This document shows, in pieces, positions 1-6,142 of a DNA stretch of 6,406 bases; positions within the stretch are counted from its first letter, which is position 1, and every line of letters begins with the position of its first letter. This stretch comes from Hyphomicrobiaceae bacterium. Lineage in GTDB: Bacteria; Pseudomonadota; Alphaproteobacteria; Rhizobiales; Hyphomicrobiaceae. The notes below the pieces were generated by a model. It searched no databases and had not been told where the DNA came from. It saw only the letters and a list, made by a program, of their open reading frames with translations. Position numbers and translations under genes: made by a program. The stretch spans positions 2,358 through 8,763 of the forward strand of contig JAGRKR010000310.1 of assembly GCA_020442225.1 (NCBI GenBank), in the 5' to 3' direction.

Positions 1-103
1 GATCCTGCACGGCCGCTACATCTGTCTGGCGCGCAAGCCGCGATGCCAGGACTGCATCATCCGCGCCTTCTGCCGTTTCCCGACCAAGACCGGGGACGCC
101 TGA
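1..103 (+). CDS. nth: Endonuclease III, C-terminal fragment (cut by window start)
   Basis: The only plus-strand gene here, with its 5' part outside the window. Reading from base 2 gives 33 codons and a TGA stop at 101-103. The segment carries the complete cysteine pattern C-X6-C-X2-C-X5-C at fragment residues 8, 15, 18 and 24, in the context HGRYIC and KPRCQDC. That is the [4Fe-4S] cluster loop at the C-terminus of endonuclease III. By family knowledge the enzyme is a DNA glycosylase/AP lyase that removes oxidised pyrimidines in base excision repair. About nine residues follow the last Cys, which is a normal short tail. The gene converges on parB with 17 bp between stop codons. A MutY C-terminus carries a similar cluster but is followed by a further domain, so Nth is the better call. 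Confidence 0.9.
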   Translation, partial: ILHGRYICLARKPRCQDCIIRAFCRFPTKTGDA

Positions 104-120
104 GACCGGCCGCGCGAGCC

Positions 121-1002
121 TCAGCCCGCCATGCCGGTCAGGCGCAAGCGGATATAGTCGAGCTGATCGAAGTTGCCGAAGCGGACCGTCAACGCGCCGC
201 TTTCCCCCGACCCCCGCTTGATCTCGACCTTGAGCCCGAGCGCGTCGGACAGCTCCTTCTCGAAGGCGCGCGTATCGGCATCCTTCTCGCGCACCCGCCG
301 CGTCTCGATGCGCCCCTGCCCGGCGTCCGGCAACTGCACGAGAGCCTCGACCTCGCGAACGTTGAGCTGGCGGTCGAGGATCTGCTGCGCCAGGAGCTCC
401 GCATCGTCGCGTCCGACCAGAGGACGCACGTGGCCAGCCGTCAGGCGCCCCTCCTGCACCATCGTCTGCACCGACGGCGGCAGCTTCAGCAGGCGCAGCG
501 TATTGGCGAGATGGCTGCGGCTCTTGCCGATGGCGTCGGCCACGCTCTCCTGCGTATAGCCGAAGCGCTCGATGAGATCGCGGTAGCCCAGCGCCTCCTC
601 GATGGCGTTGAGGTCGGAGCGCTGGACGTTCTCGATGATGGCGTATTCGAGCGTCTGCTGGTCCGACAGGTCACGCACGATGATCGGCACCGTGTGCATG
701 CCCGCCTTCTGGGCCGCGCGCCAGCGCCGTTCGCCAGCGACGATCTCATAGCCGGGGCCGCCGACCTCGGGCCGGACGATGATCGGCTGCACCAGCCCTT
801 TGTGGCGGATCGAGCTCGCCAGCTCCTCCAGCTCGTCGTCGCGGAAATCACGGCGGGGATTGAGGGCGCCCGCCTTCACGAGCTCGATGGCAACGATCTT
901 GTGCTCGCCGTCGGACGGCAGGCGCGCCTGCGGCTGCGCTGGCTCGCCGATCAGCGATGCCAATCCTCGACCGAGCCGGCTCTTGTGCAATGGCGAACTC
1001 AT
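121..1002 (-). CDS. parB: Chromosome partitioning protein ParB (CTP-dependent DNA clamp)
   Basis: This 293-residue ParB/Spo0J protein has a typical chromosomal length. It binds parS, loads as a CTP-dependent clamp and spreads, and it stimulates ParA. In order: a basic N-terminal tail with LGRGLASLIGE (residues 10-20), the segment that in the family contacts ParA and triggers its ATPase; the CTP-binding/ParB-box motifs GERRWRAA (90-97) and ENVQRSDLN (124-132); a helix-turn-helix region near 150-175 (TQESVADAIGKS, then LLKLP) that reads parS; and a C-terminal dimerisation region ending in LTGMAG. The ATG at 1000-1002 is chosen because the protein then starts like its relatives, and a purine-rich stretch at 1014-1026 (AAGGGAG, 11 nt before ATG) can serve as ribosome binding site. 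It follows parA by 50 bp and is probably co-transcribed. Its usual GHARALL motif reads GHVRPLVG (190-197). Both parS sites nearby are perfect targets. Confidence 0.98.
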   Translation of the reverse strand: MSSPLHKSRLGRGLASLIGEPAQPQARLPSDGEHKIVAIELVKAGALNPRRDFRDDELEELASSIRHKGLVQPIIVRPEVGGPGYEIVAGERRWRAAQKAGMHTVPIIVRDLSDQQTLEYAIIENVQRSDLNAIEEALGYRDLIERFGYTQESVADAIGKSRSHLANTLRLLKLPPSVQTMVQEGRLTAGHVRPLVGRDDAELLAQQILDRQLNVREVEALVQLPDAGQGRIETRRVREKDADTRAFEKELSDALGLKVEIKRGSGESGALTVRFGNFDQLDYIRLRLTGMAG

Positions 1003-1052
1003 GCGCGTCGTCGCTCCCTTCCCCCTAGTTCCGTCGTACGCAACCCGCGCGA

Positions 1053-1886
1053 TCAGGCCGCGCGATACTGACGCTCACGCGAGATGATCTCCTTGGCCAG
1101 CGCGATGTAGGACTGGCTCCCCGGACAATTGTGATCGTAGAGCAGCACCGGCTTGCCGTGGGAGGGTGCCTCGGCCACCCGCACATTCCGCGGGATCATG
1201 CTCTGGTAGACCTTCGAGCCGAAGAACGACCGCACGTTCGCCGCGACCTCTCGCGAGAAGGCCGTGCGGTTGTCGTGCATCGTCAGTACAACGCCCTGGA
1301 TCTCCAGACGGGGGTTCAACGTACTGCGGATGCCGTCGATGGTCTCCTTGAGCTGGGAAATGCCTTCCAGCGCGAAGAACTCCGTCTGCACAGGCACCAG
1401 CACGGCGTTCGCCGCGACCATGGCGTTGAGGGTCAGGAGGTTGAGAGAGGGAGGACAATCGATCAGGATATAGGAATACGGCTGCTCGCCGTCCTTCGCG
1501 CGCTGTCCTGCCTGCAGAGCGTTGACCGCGTCACGCAGGCGGAACATGCGGCTCGCATCGCCGCCAAGCTCGCTCTCGAGGCCGACAAGATCGGAATTGG
1601 CCGGCACGATGGACAGCAGAGGCACGGCCGTCGGCTGGCTCGCCTGTGCGAGGCCGGCCCGGCGCGTCAGCACGTCATAGATGGTGATGGCGCGGGCATC
1701 GGGCGGGATGCCGAGGCCAGTGCTGGCATTCCCCTGCGGATCCACGTCGATGATCAACACGCGCTCACCGACCGCCGCCAGAGCAGTGCCGAGATTGATG
1801 GCCGTCGTGGTCTTACCGACCCCGCCCTTCTGATTGGCGATAGAGAAGACGCGGAGTGTATTCTCCGCAGCGCTGCCACTGGTCAC
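1053..1886 (-). CDS. parA: Chromosome partitioning ATPase ParA (Soj/MinD family)
   Basis: The 277-residue ParA ATPase forms ATP dimers on the nucleoid and, with ParB-parS, moves replicated origins apart. The deviant Walker A motif KGGVGKTT is at residues 20-27 with the signature first lysine K20. The Walker A' segment IDVDPQGN is at 46-53 and the Walker B strand ILIDCPP at 140-146. PVQTEFFALEG (165-175) and IPRNVRVAEAPSHGKP (231-246) are further family hallmarks. The frame stays open far upstream into rsmG, but the GTG at 1886-1884 is the best start: a GGAGG Shine-Dalgarno lies 9 nt upstream, the start is 4 bp past the rsmG stop, and the protein then has normal length with the P-loop near residue 20. 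Extending it to 2237 would add 117 arginine/serine-rich residues with no ParA character. It lies between rsmG and parB as in most alphaproteobacteria. Confidence 0.97.
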   Translation of the reverse strand: MTSGSAAENTLRVFSIANQKGGVGKTTTAINLGTALAAVGERVLIIDVDPQGNASTGLGIPPDARAITIYDVLTRRAGLAQASQPTAVPLLSIVPANSDLVGLESELGGDASRMFRLRDAVNALQAGQRAKDGEQPYSYILIDCPPSLNLLTLNAMVAANAVLVPVQTEFFALEGISQLKETIDGIRSTLNPRLEIQGVVLTMHDNRTAFSREVAANVRSFFGSKVYQSMIPRNVRVAEAPSHGKPVLLYDHNCPGSQSYIALAKEIISRERQYRAA

Positions 1887-1890
1887 GGCT

Positions 1891-2568
1891 CTAGACCTCC
1901 GGCGTTCGAGCGAGATTCCTGACGACGACGACTCGTCCTTCGGGATCGGTGCAACTCGAGCGTAGCTCCGCCTCGAAGCTCCAGACCTGGCGGGCGGCAG
2001 CCAGCTCGCCTGCCACCTCGCGGCCTTTGAGGAAGAGCCCCAAGGCACCGCCGACCAGATACGCCTGGGAAACTTCGAGGAGCCGAGGCAGCGGCGCAAC
2101 CGCGCGTGCCGACACGACATCCACAGGCCCGAATCTAGCCTGAGTCGCTGGATTCTCTGCGCGCGCGTTGTGGATATCCACAGGCACACCCGTCTGGCGC
2201 GCGACCTCTCGGAGGAACGCACACTTGCGCGTGTCACTCTCCACGAGATGCACCCGGATATCGCTCCCCATCGTCAGGAGAGCCACGACAAGGCCCGGAA
2301 AGCCGGCGCCCGAGCCGATGTCGAGCCACACACGCGCCCCCTCCGGCGCCAGCGCGACGAGTTGCGCCGAATCCGCGAAGTGCCGGTGCCAGACCTCGCC
2401 GATTGTGCTCGGCGCCACCAGGTTCGTCGATTTCTGCCAGTGCACGAGGACCGAGGCATAGACCGCCAGGCGCTCGGTTGTTTCACGTGAAACAGAAAAC
2501 GCCTCGGCAAAGGCTTCGGGCCCGTCGATCTGGCGGAGAGTGGTCTGCGCCGGCTTTTCCCGGGTCAT
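1891..2568 (-). CDS. rsmG: 16S rRNA (guanine-N7) methyltransferase RsmG (GidB)
   Basis: A 225-residue SAM-dependent methyltransferase. By family knowledge it makes m7G527 in the 530 loop of 16S rRNA (E. coli numbering), and its loss gives low-level streptomycin resistance. Visible motifs are [11 protein letters not shown] (residues 60-70), the SAM-binding glycine loop [11 protein letters not shown] (82-92), [15 protein letters not shown] (108-122) with the acidic ribose-binding residue region, and DVVSARA (150-156). The ATG at 2568 overlaps the mnmG TGA as ATGA (4-bp overlap). It has no clear ribosome binding site of its own, so translation is probably coupled to mnmG. Residues 26-30, VSRET, are encoded by a perfect parS site, a known arrangement in this gene family. 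An upstream extension to 3075 is only a shadow of mnmG. The gene also contains a near-DnaA-box palindrome and a GANTC cluster. Confidence 0.97.
   Translation of the reverse strand: MTREKPAQTTLRQIDGPEAFAEAFSVSRETTERLAVYASVLVHWQKSTNLVAPSTIGEVWHRHFADSAQLVALAPEGARVWLDIGSGAGFPGLVVALLTMGSDIRVHLVESDTRKCAFLREVARQTGVPVDIHNARAENPATQARFGPVDVVSARAVAPLPRLLEVSQAYLVGGALGLFLKGREVAGELAAARQVWSFEAELRSSCTDPEGRVVVVRNLARTPEV
1896..1900 (-). promoter_or_regulatory. Ribosome binding site of parA, inside the end of rsmG
   Basis: GGAGG on the minus strand, 9 nt before the GTG at 1886. It overlaps the last sense codons of rsmG, just before the TAG stop at 1893-1891. This is the strongest Shine-Dalgarno match among the starts in this window and decides the parA start. 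Ribosomes ending rsmG would pass over it, so translational coupling between the two genes is likely (inference). Confidence 0.8.
2169..2182. repeat. Perfect 14-bp palindrome TGTGGATATCCACA resembling two overlapping DnaA boxes
   Basis: The 14 bases are perfectly self-complementary. Each half reads ATATCCACA on one strand, which differs from the DnaA box TTATCCACA only at its first base. The palindrome lies in rsmG, where it encodes part of the segment VDIHNA (residues 130-135). The palindrome is certain. A role in DnaA binding is inference, and coding constraint may explain it. Confidence 0.4.
2479..2494. other. parS: parS centromere site 1, perfect 16-bp palindrome inside rsmG
   Basis: TGTTTCACGTGAAACA, an exact match to the universal bacterial parS consensus, where ParB is loaded as a clamp. 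It lies near the 5' end of rsmG and supplies the codons for Val-Ser-Arg-Glu-Thr (residues 26-30). It is about 1.5 kb upstream of parB on the same strand. The same 16 bases recur at 4679-4694. Confidence 0.97.
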
Positions 2569-4436
2569 GCGCTTCGGCGACCGGGCCGGTTGCGCTTCAG
2601 GTGCGCAAGAAGGAGCGTCAGGGCCGCCGGCGTCATGCCGTCGATCCGGGCCGCCTGGGCCAGCGAGTGCGGGCGGTGCAGCTCCAGCTTCTGCCGCACC
2701 TCGTTGGAGAGACTGGGCAGGCTGCGGTAGTCGATGTCGGCGGGGATCGTGGTCGACTCGTCGCGCCGCAGGGCCTCGATCTCGGCCGCCTGCCGATCGA
2801 GATAGACGGCGTAGCGGGCGTCGACCTCGAGCTGGCGCGCGATCGGGCGCGCAATCTCCGCCAACCGCGGCCAGATGGTCATCAGGCGCGCCATGTCGAC
2901 GTCCGGATGGGACAGGAGCTCGAAGGCGGAGCGTCTTCGCCCGTCGCGGTTGATCTCCAGGCCGTAGCGGGCTGCTTCGCTCGGCGTGATGAGGCAAGCA
3001 TCCAGGGCTTCCCGGCCGGACGCCAGCGCCTCGGCCTTCTGCCGATAGACCCGCGCGCGCTGCGAGCCGACGCACCCGAGCCCGATGCCAAGCGGCGTCA
3101 GGCGCTGGTCGGCGTTATCGGCCCGCAGACGCAGCCGGTATTCGGCGCGCGAGGTGAACATGCGATAGGGCTCGCTGACCCCGCGCGTCACGAGATCGTC
3201 GATCATCACGCCCAGATAGCTGTCAGCCCGTGAAACGACGACCTCGCCACCACGCCCACCAGCCGCCATCGCCGCGTTGAGCCCGGCCACCACGCCTTGC
3301 GCGCCCGCTTCCTCATAACCCGTCGTGCCGTTGATCTGCCCGGCCAGGAACAGGCCCGGCAATAGGGTGAGCTCGAGGGTCGGGGCGAGTTGCGTCGGAT
3401 CGACGTAGTCGTATTCGATGGCATAGCCAGGCCGCAGGACCTGGACCGCCTCGAGGCCGGGGATGGTGCGGAGGAAGCTCACTTGCACCTCCTCCGGCAG
3501 GGAGGTCGATATGCCGTTGGGATAGATGACGTTGTCGGAGAGGGATTCCGGCTCCAGGAACACCTGATGCTGCTCCCGGTCGGCAAACCGCACGACCTTG
3601 TCCTCGATCGAGGGGCAGTAGCGCGGGCCGCGACCGCTGATGTGACCGCCGTACATGGCACTGCGCGCCAGGTTCGCACGAATGATGTCGTGCGTCGCTG
3701 GCGTCGTGTTCGTGATGTGGCAGGGAACCTGCGGTGTCGTGATGGCCGCAGTCAGGGCCGAAAACGGCTCTGGCGGATCGTCGCCCGGCTGTGGCTGCAG
3801 GCGTGTCCATGCGATCGTCGCGCCGTCGAGCCGCGGCGGCGTCCCGGTCTTGAGCCGCCCGAGCCGCAGGTCCAGCGATCTCAGCCGCCGCGACAACCCC
3901 AGCGCCGGCGGTTCGCCGACGCGCCCGGCCGGGATGCGCTGGTCGCCGACATGGATCATGCCGGCCAGGAAGGTGCCGGTGGTCAGCACCACCGCCCCGG
4001 CCATCAGGGTCTCGCCCGCCCCCGTGACAATGCCGACGACACGTCCGGAGGATACGACGAGATCCTCCACGGCGGCCTCCACTACGGTCAGGCCATCGGT
4101 CCCGCGGATCGCTTCCTGCATCGCGGCCCGGTAGAGGCGGCGGTCGGCCTGCGCGCGCGGCCCCTGGACGGCGGGGCCCTTGGAGCGATTGAGTACGCGG
4201 AACTGAATGCCGGCAGCGTCGGCGCATCGGCCCATCAGACCGTCGAGCGCATCGATTTCGCGCACGAGATGGCCCTTGCCGAGGCCGCCGAACGCCGGGT
4301 TGCACGACATTTCACCGACCGTGGCAAAGGCGTGCGTGACGAGGGCGACACGCGCGCCCATGCGGGCGGCGGCGGCAGCGGCCTCGCTGCCGGCATGCCC
4401 GCCACCGACGACGATGACGTCGAAACGCGCGCTCAT
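2565..4436 (-). CDS. mnmG: tRNA uridine-5-carboxymethylaminomethyl modification enzyme MnmG (GidA)
   Basis: This 623-residue FAD protein (about 629 in E. coli) forms a complex with MnmE. The complex installs the carboxymethylaminomethyl or aminomethyl group on C5 of wobble U34 in tRNAs reading NNA/NNG codons, using methylene-THF, GTP and FAD. The FAD Rossmann motif GGGHAG is at residues 11-16. The two family cysteines are C45 in SCNPAFGG and C274 in [11 protein letters not shown] (270-280), the first PROSITE GidA signature. The second signature, [17 protein letters not shown], is at 365-381. A helical C-terminal domain (about 560-615, LSNEVRQKL to LLLAHLKR) matches the part that docks MnmE and tRNA. 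The ATG at 4436 places the Rossmann strand at residue 5 as in relatives. Its ribosome binding site is poor or distant (AGGAAGG about 13 nt upstream). The open frame continues to 4610 without family similarity. First gene of the probable mnmG-rsmG-parA-parB transcript. Confidence 0.98.
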   Translation of the reverse strand: MSARFDVIVVGGGHAGSEAAAAAARMGARVALVTHAFATVGEMSCNPAFGGLGKGHLVREIDALDGLMGRCADAAGIQFRVLNRSKGPAVQGPRAQADRRLYRAAMQEAIRGTDGLTVVEAAVEDLVVSSGRVVGIVTGAGETLMAGAVVLTTGTFLAGMIHVGDQRIPAGRVGEPPALGLSRRLRSLDLRLGRLKTGTPPRLDGATIAWTRLQPQPGDDPPEPFSALTAAITTPQVPCHITNTTPATHDIIRANLARSAMYGGHISGRGPRYCPSIEDKVVRFADREQHQVFLEPESLSDNVIYPNGISTSLPEEVQVSFLRTIPGLEAVQVLRPGYAIEYDYVDPTQLAPTLELTLLPGLFLAGQINGTTGYEEAGAQGVVAGLNAAMAAGGRGGEVVVSRADSYLGVMIDDLVTRGVSEPYRMFTSRAEYRLRLRADNADQRLTPLGIGLGCVGSQRARVYRQKAEALASGREALDACLITPSEAARYGLEINRDGRRRSAFELLSHPDVDMARLMTIWPRLAEIARPIARQLEVDARYAVYLDRQAAEIEALRRDESTTIPADIDYRSLPSLSNEVRQKLELHRPHSLAQAARIDGMTPAALTLLLAHLKRNRPGRRSA

Positions 4437-4498
4437 ATCTCGAGTGTAGCCTTCCTGTCCGCGTCCGGGTGCCGATGCCTGGGGCCGGAGGCGTGCTG

Positions 4499-4507
4499 CC
4501 CCCCCCC
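4499..4507. repeat. Homopolymer run of nine C (G9 on the mnmG sense strand)
   Basis: Nine consecutive C on the plus strand, 63-71 bases upstream of the mnmG ATG. If the candidate promoter is right, the run lies in the mRNA leader as G9, preceded by GGGGCGCGGC. Tracts of this length can slip during replication and are also error-prone in sequencing. Confidence 0.85.
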
Positions 4508-4539
4508 GCCGCGCCCCGCAATACCGACGGCTCGCCTTC

Positions 4540-4567
4540 TTTATCCGATGCCGTGAGATCAGGTCAA
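4540..4567 (-). promoter_or_regulatory. Candidate sigma70-type promoter for mnmG-rsmG-parA-parB
   Basis: On the minus strand TTGACC (-35, at 4567-4562, 5 of 6 to consensus) is followed after 16 bases by GATAAA (-10, at 4545-4540, 4 of 6). It points at mnmG and would give a leader of roughly 95-100 nt. It is the best pair I found in the interval. Alphaproteobacterial -10 elements are loosely conserved, so the call is tentative. Confidence 0.4.
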
Positions 4568-4678
4568 AGGGCGGCGCTCCCCGCTGATACCCTGAGGATC
4601 GAGGCGACATGGCAAAATGAGTGCCGAATGCAAATCCTGTCGCCCGTCAACTTCGAAACCTCGAAAAAATGCCGCATT

Positions 4679-4694
4679 TGTTTCACGTGAAACA
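4679..4694. other. parS: parS centromere site 2, perfect 16-bp palindrome between mnmE and mnmG
   Basis: A second exact TGTTTCACGTGAAACA, identical to site 1 and starting exactly 2200 bp from it. It lies outside any gene, 58 bp past the mnmE stop and about 110 bp upstream of the candidate mnmG -35 element. Being free of coding constraint, it is conserved as a ParB target alone. Two sites with parA and parB alongside mark this as part of the chromosomal centromere cluster, normally close to the replication origin. Confidence 0.97.
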
Positions 4695-4752
4695 GTTCAC
4701 GGGCCGAATTTCAAAAATTACCTCGCAACACATCAAACAAATACGGTCCAGG

Positions 4753-6108
4753 CTACTTGCCAATGCAGAAGGAAGAAAAGATCTGGTCCAGAATGTCCTC
4801 GGGGTCGATGCGACCGGTCAGGCGGCCGAGCTCGGCAGCGGCGGCTCTCAGGTCCTCCGCCCGCAGCTCCAGATCGTCGGCCGATCCCGCGAGATAGCGC
4901 TCGAGGTGGCCGAGGACGGCGGTGAGGGCCGCGCGATGGCGGGGGCGCGTTAAGCGCGCCTCATCCTCGAGCCCGATCGCCTCCCGTGCCAGGGAGGTCA
5001 GGTGCGCGAGCACGTCGTCCAGACCGGTTCCGTCATGCACGGAGATGGCTAAGTCACAGCCACAGGCCGCGACGTTCAGCGGCGCGCGCACGAGATCGGT
5101 CTTGTTCAGCAGCTTCAGGCAGCGCGCGCGCCCGGCACGAATGGCATCCGGCACGGTCGGTTCGGGTGCGGCGGCATCGACCAGCCAGAGCACGAGGTCG
5201 GCGGCGCTGGCGCGCGCCAGCGCCCGGCGGATGCCCTCCTGCTCGACACGGCTCGCGGTATCGCGGACGCCGGCCGTATCCGTGACGATCACCGGCAACC
5301 CCGCCAGGTCCAGGCGCACCTCGATCAGGTCGCGGGTCGTCCCGGCCTCCTCGGACACGATGACGACGTCCCGCTGGGCGAGCCAGTTGAGCAGGCTGGA
5401 CTTGCCGGCATTGGGCGCCCCTGCCAGCACCACCCGGAAGCCTTCGCGCAGGATTTCCCCGCCCCTGCCGGTCGCAAGCGCCGCACCGATGTCCCGGCGC
5501 AAGGCCTCGATGGCCGGCCGCACGGATCGGGCGACGGTCGCAGGCACATCACCCTCGTCCGTGAAATCGATGGCCGCCTCGACGGCCGCCCCCGCCTCGA
5601 TGAGCCGTGCGCGCCATGCCTCGAGTGTCGTCGCAAGCCTGCCAGAGGCCTGCGCCAGGGCCTGCCGGCGTTGAGCAGCCGTATCGGCCTCGATCAGATC
5701 CGCCAGCGCCTCGGCGGCCGTCAGATCGAGCTGCCCGTTGACGAAGGCGCGGCGCGTGAACTCCCCCGCCTCGGCCGGTCGCAAGCCCGGCGTGGCGGCA
5801 AGCGCATCGAGCAGTCCATCGAGGATCGCCCGCCCTCCATGCACGTGCAACTCACCGACATCCTCGCCGGTGAAGCTCGCTGGCGCGGGAAACCACAGGA
5901 CCAAGCCGCGGTCGAGGGGCTCGCCGCTGCGGGGATCGCTGATCAGCCGTAAGCTCGCATGCCGAGGCGGCGGCAGGGGGCCGGTCAACCGGGTCAGGGC
6001 TTCGCGCGTGCGCGGTCCGCTCAGGCGGACGACGGCCACGCCGGCACGACCGGCGCCGCTCGATACGGCGAAGATCGTCGAAGCCCCGTGATCCGCTGTC
6101 GTCAGCAT
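4753..6108 (-). CDS. mnmE: tRNA modification GTPase MnmE (TrmE)
   Basis: A 451-residue G protein, close to the 454 residues of E. coli MnmE, that partners MnmG in wobble U34 modification. The N-terminal tetrahydrofolate-binding domain is recognised by TIFAVSSGAGRAGVAVVRLS (11-30) and GEDVGELHVHGG (81-92). A helical domain, including AGEFTRRAFVNGQLDLTAAE (114-133), is interrupted by the GTPase domain: G1 GAPNAGKSS (230-238), G2 GTTRD (256-260), G3 DTAG (277-280) and G4 NKTD (335-338), all canonical. The C-terminal FCIGK has the conserved Cys448 and ends the protein at the invariant lysine. The ATG at 6108 lies 34 bp past rho. No Shine-Dalgarno sequence is visible before it, yet no better in-frame start exists before the conserved N-terminus. 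It is probably transcribed with rho. Its partner mnmG is the next gene, separated by the parS-bearing interval. Confidence 0.98.
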   Translation of the reverse strand: MLTTADHGASTIFAVSSGAGRAGVAVVRLSGPRTREALTRLTGPLPPPRHASLRLISDPRSGEPLDRGLVLWFPAPASFTGEDVGELHVHGGRAILDGLLDALAATPGLRPAEAGEFTRRAFVNGQLDLTAAEALADLIEADTAAQRRQALAQASGRLATTLEAWRARLIEAGAAVEAAIDFTDEGDVPATVARSVRPAIEALRRDIGAALATGRGGEILREGFRVVLAGAPNAGKSSLLNWLAQRDVVIVSEEAGTTRDLIEVRLDLAGLPVIVTDTAGVRDTASRVEQEGIRRALARASAADLVLWLVDAAAPEPTVPDAIRAGRARCLKLLNKTDLVRAPLNVAACGCDLAISVHDGTGLDDVLAHLTSLAREAIGLEDEARLTRPRHRAALTAVLGHLERYLAGSADDLELRAEDLRAAAAELGRLTGRIDPEDILDQIFSSFCIGK

Positions 6109-6142
6109 GGGCCGATTGACGTTGCCGGCCGGCGTACGCCCC

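Larger units (their letters stand above)
4437..4752. other. Non-coding interval between mnmE and mnmG
   Basis: The only long gene-free stretch, 316 bp. Its right half (about 4612-4752) is clearly more AT-rich than the rest of the window and holds parS site 2. The left half is very GC-rich and holds the C9 run and, at 4540-4567, a candidate promoter reading toward mnmG. I see no tRNA or riboswitch and no hairpin followed by a T run, so no intrinsic terminator for mnmE is evident. Short frames here, such as the one containing FHVKQ, are parS read in translation and not genes. Confidence 0.7.

Noticed and set aside
422..437. CACGTG inside parB as a parS
   Set aside because: The core matches but the flanks do not resemble the consensus.
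43..1071. Long plus-strand open frame (342 codons) across parB
   Set aside because: It lies antisense to a clear parB, is rich in Arg, Leu, Ala and Asp, and shows no family motif. High GC with strong third-position bias leaves the antisense frame open.
1131..1922. Plus-strand open frame (263 codons) opposite parA
   Set aside because: Shadow of parA codon usage. No recognisable motifs and no plausible ribosome binding context.
1887..2237. N-terminal extension of parA upstream of the GTG
   Set aside because: The 117 extra residues overlap rsmG, look like out-of-frame sequence, and push the P-loop far from the N-terminus.
2569..3075. N-terminal extension of rsmG upstream of the ATG at 2568
   Set aside because: It overlaps the C-terminal part of mnmG in another frame and has no methyltransferase similarity. 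The ATGA overlap is the natural start.
3222..3237. GTGAAAC half site in mnmG as a degenerate parS
   Set aside because: The left half has almost no match, so a half site alone is not a credible loading site.
3313..4556. Long alternative frames over mnmG on both strands
   Set aside because: They overlap a fully convincing MnmG and are compositional artefacts of GC-rich coding DNA.
4652..4670. TTCGA-AACC-TCGAA hairpin next to an A run as the mnmE terminator
   Set aside because: On the minus strand the T run comes before the stem, not after it, and the stem is only 5 bp, so it has the wrong polarity for an intrinsic terminator.
4437..4752. Replication origin in the mnmE-mnmG interval
   Set aside because: It has an AT-rich half and a parS but no DnaA-box cluster. 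The only partial match is TTATCCGAT, so there is no support for oriC here.
4621..4953. Plus-strand frame of 110 codons containing FHVKQ
   Set aside because: FHVKQ is parS read in frame, and the rest is antisense to the mnmE 3' end. This kind of frame is a common false prediction.
5840..5849. TGCACGTGCA palindrome in mnmE as a third parS
   Set aside because: Only the CACGTG core and a few flanking bases match (about 10 of 16). ParB needs the flanking TGTTT and AAACA.
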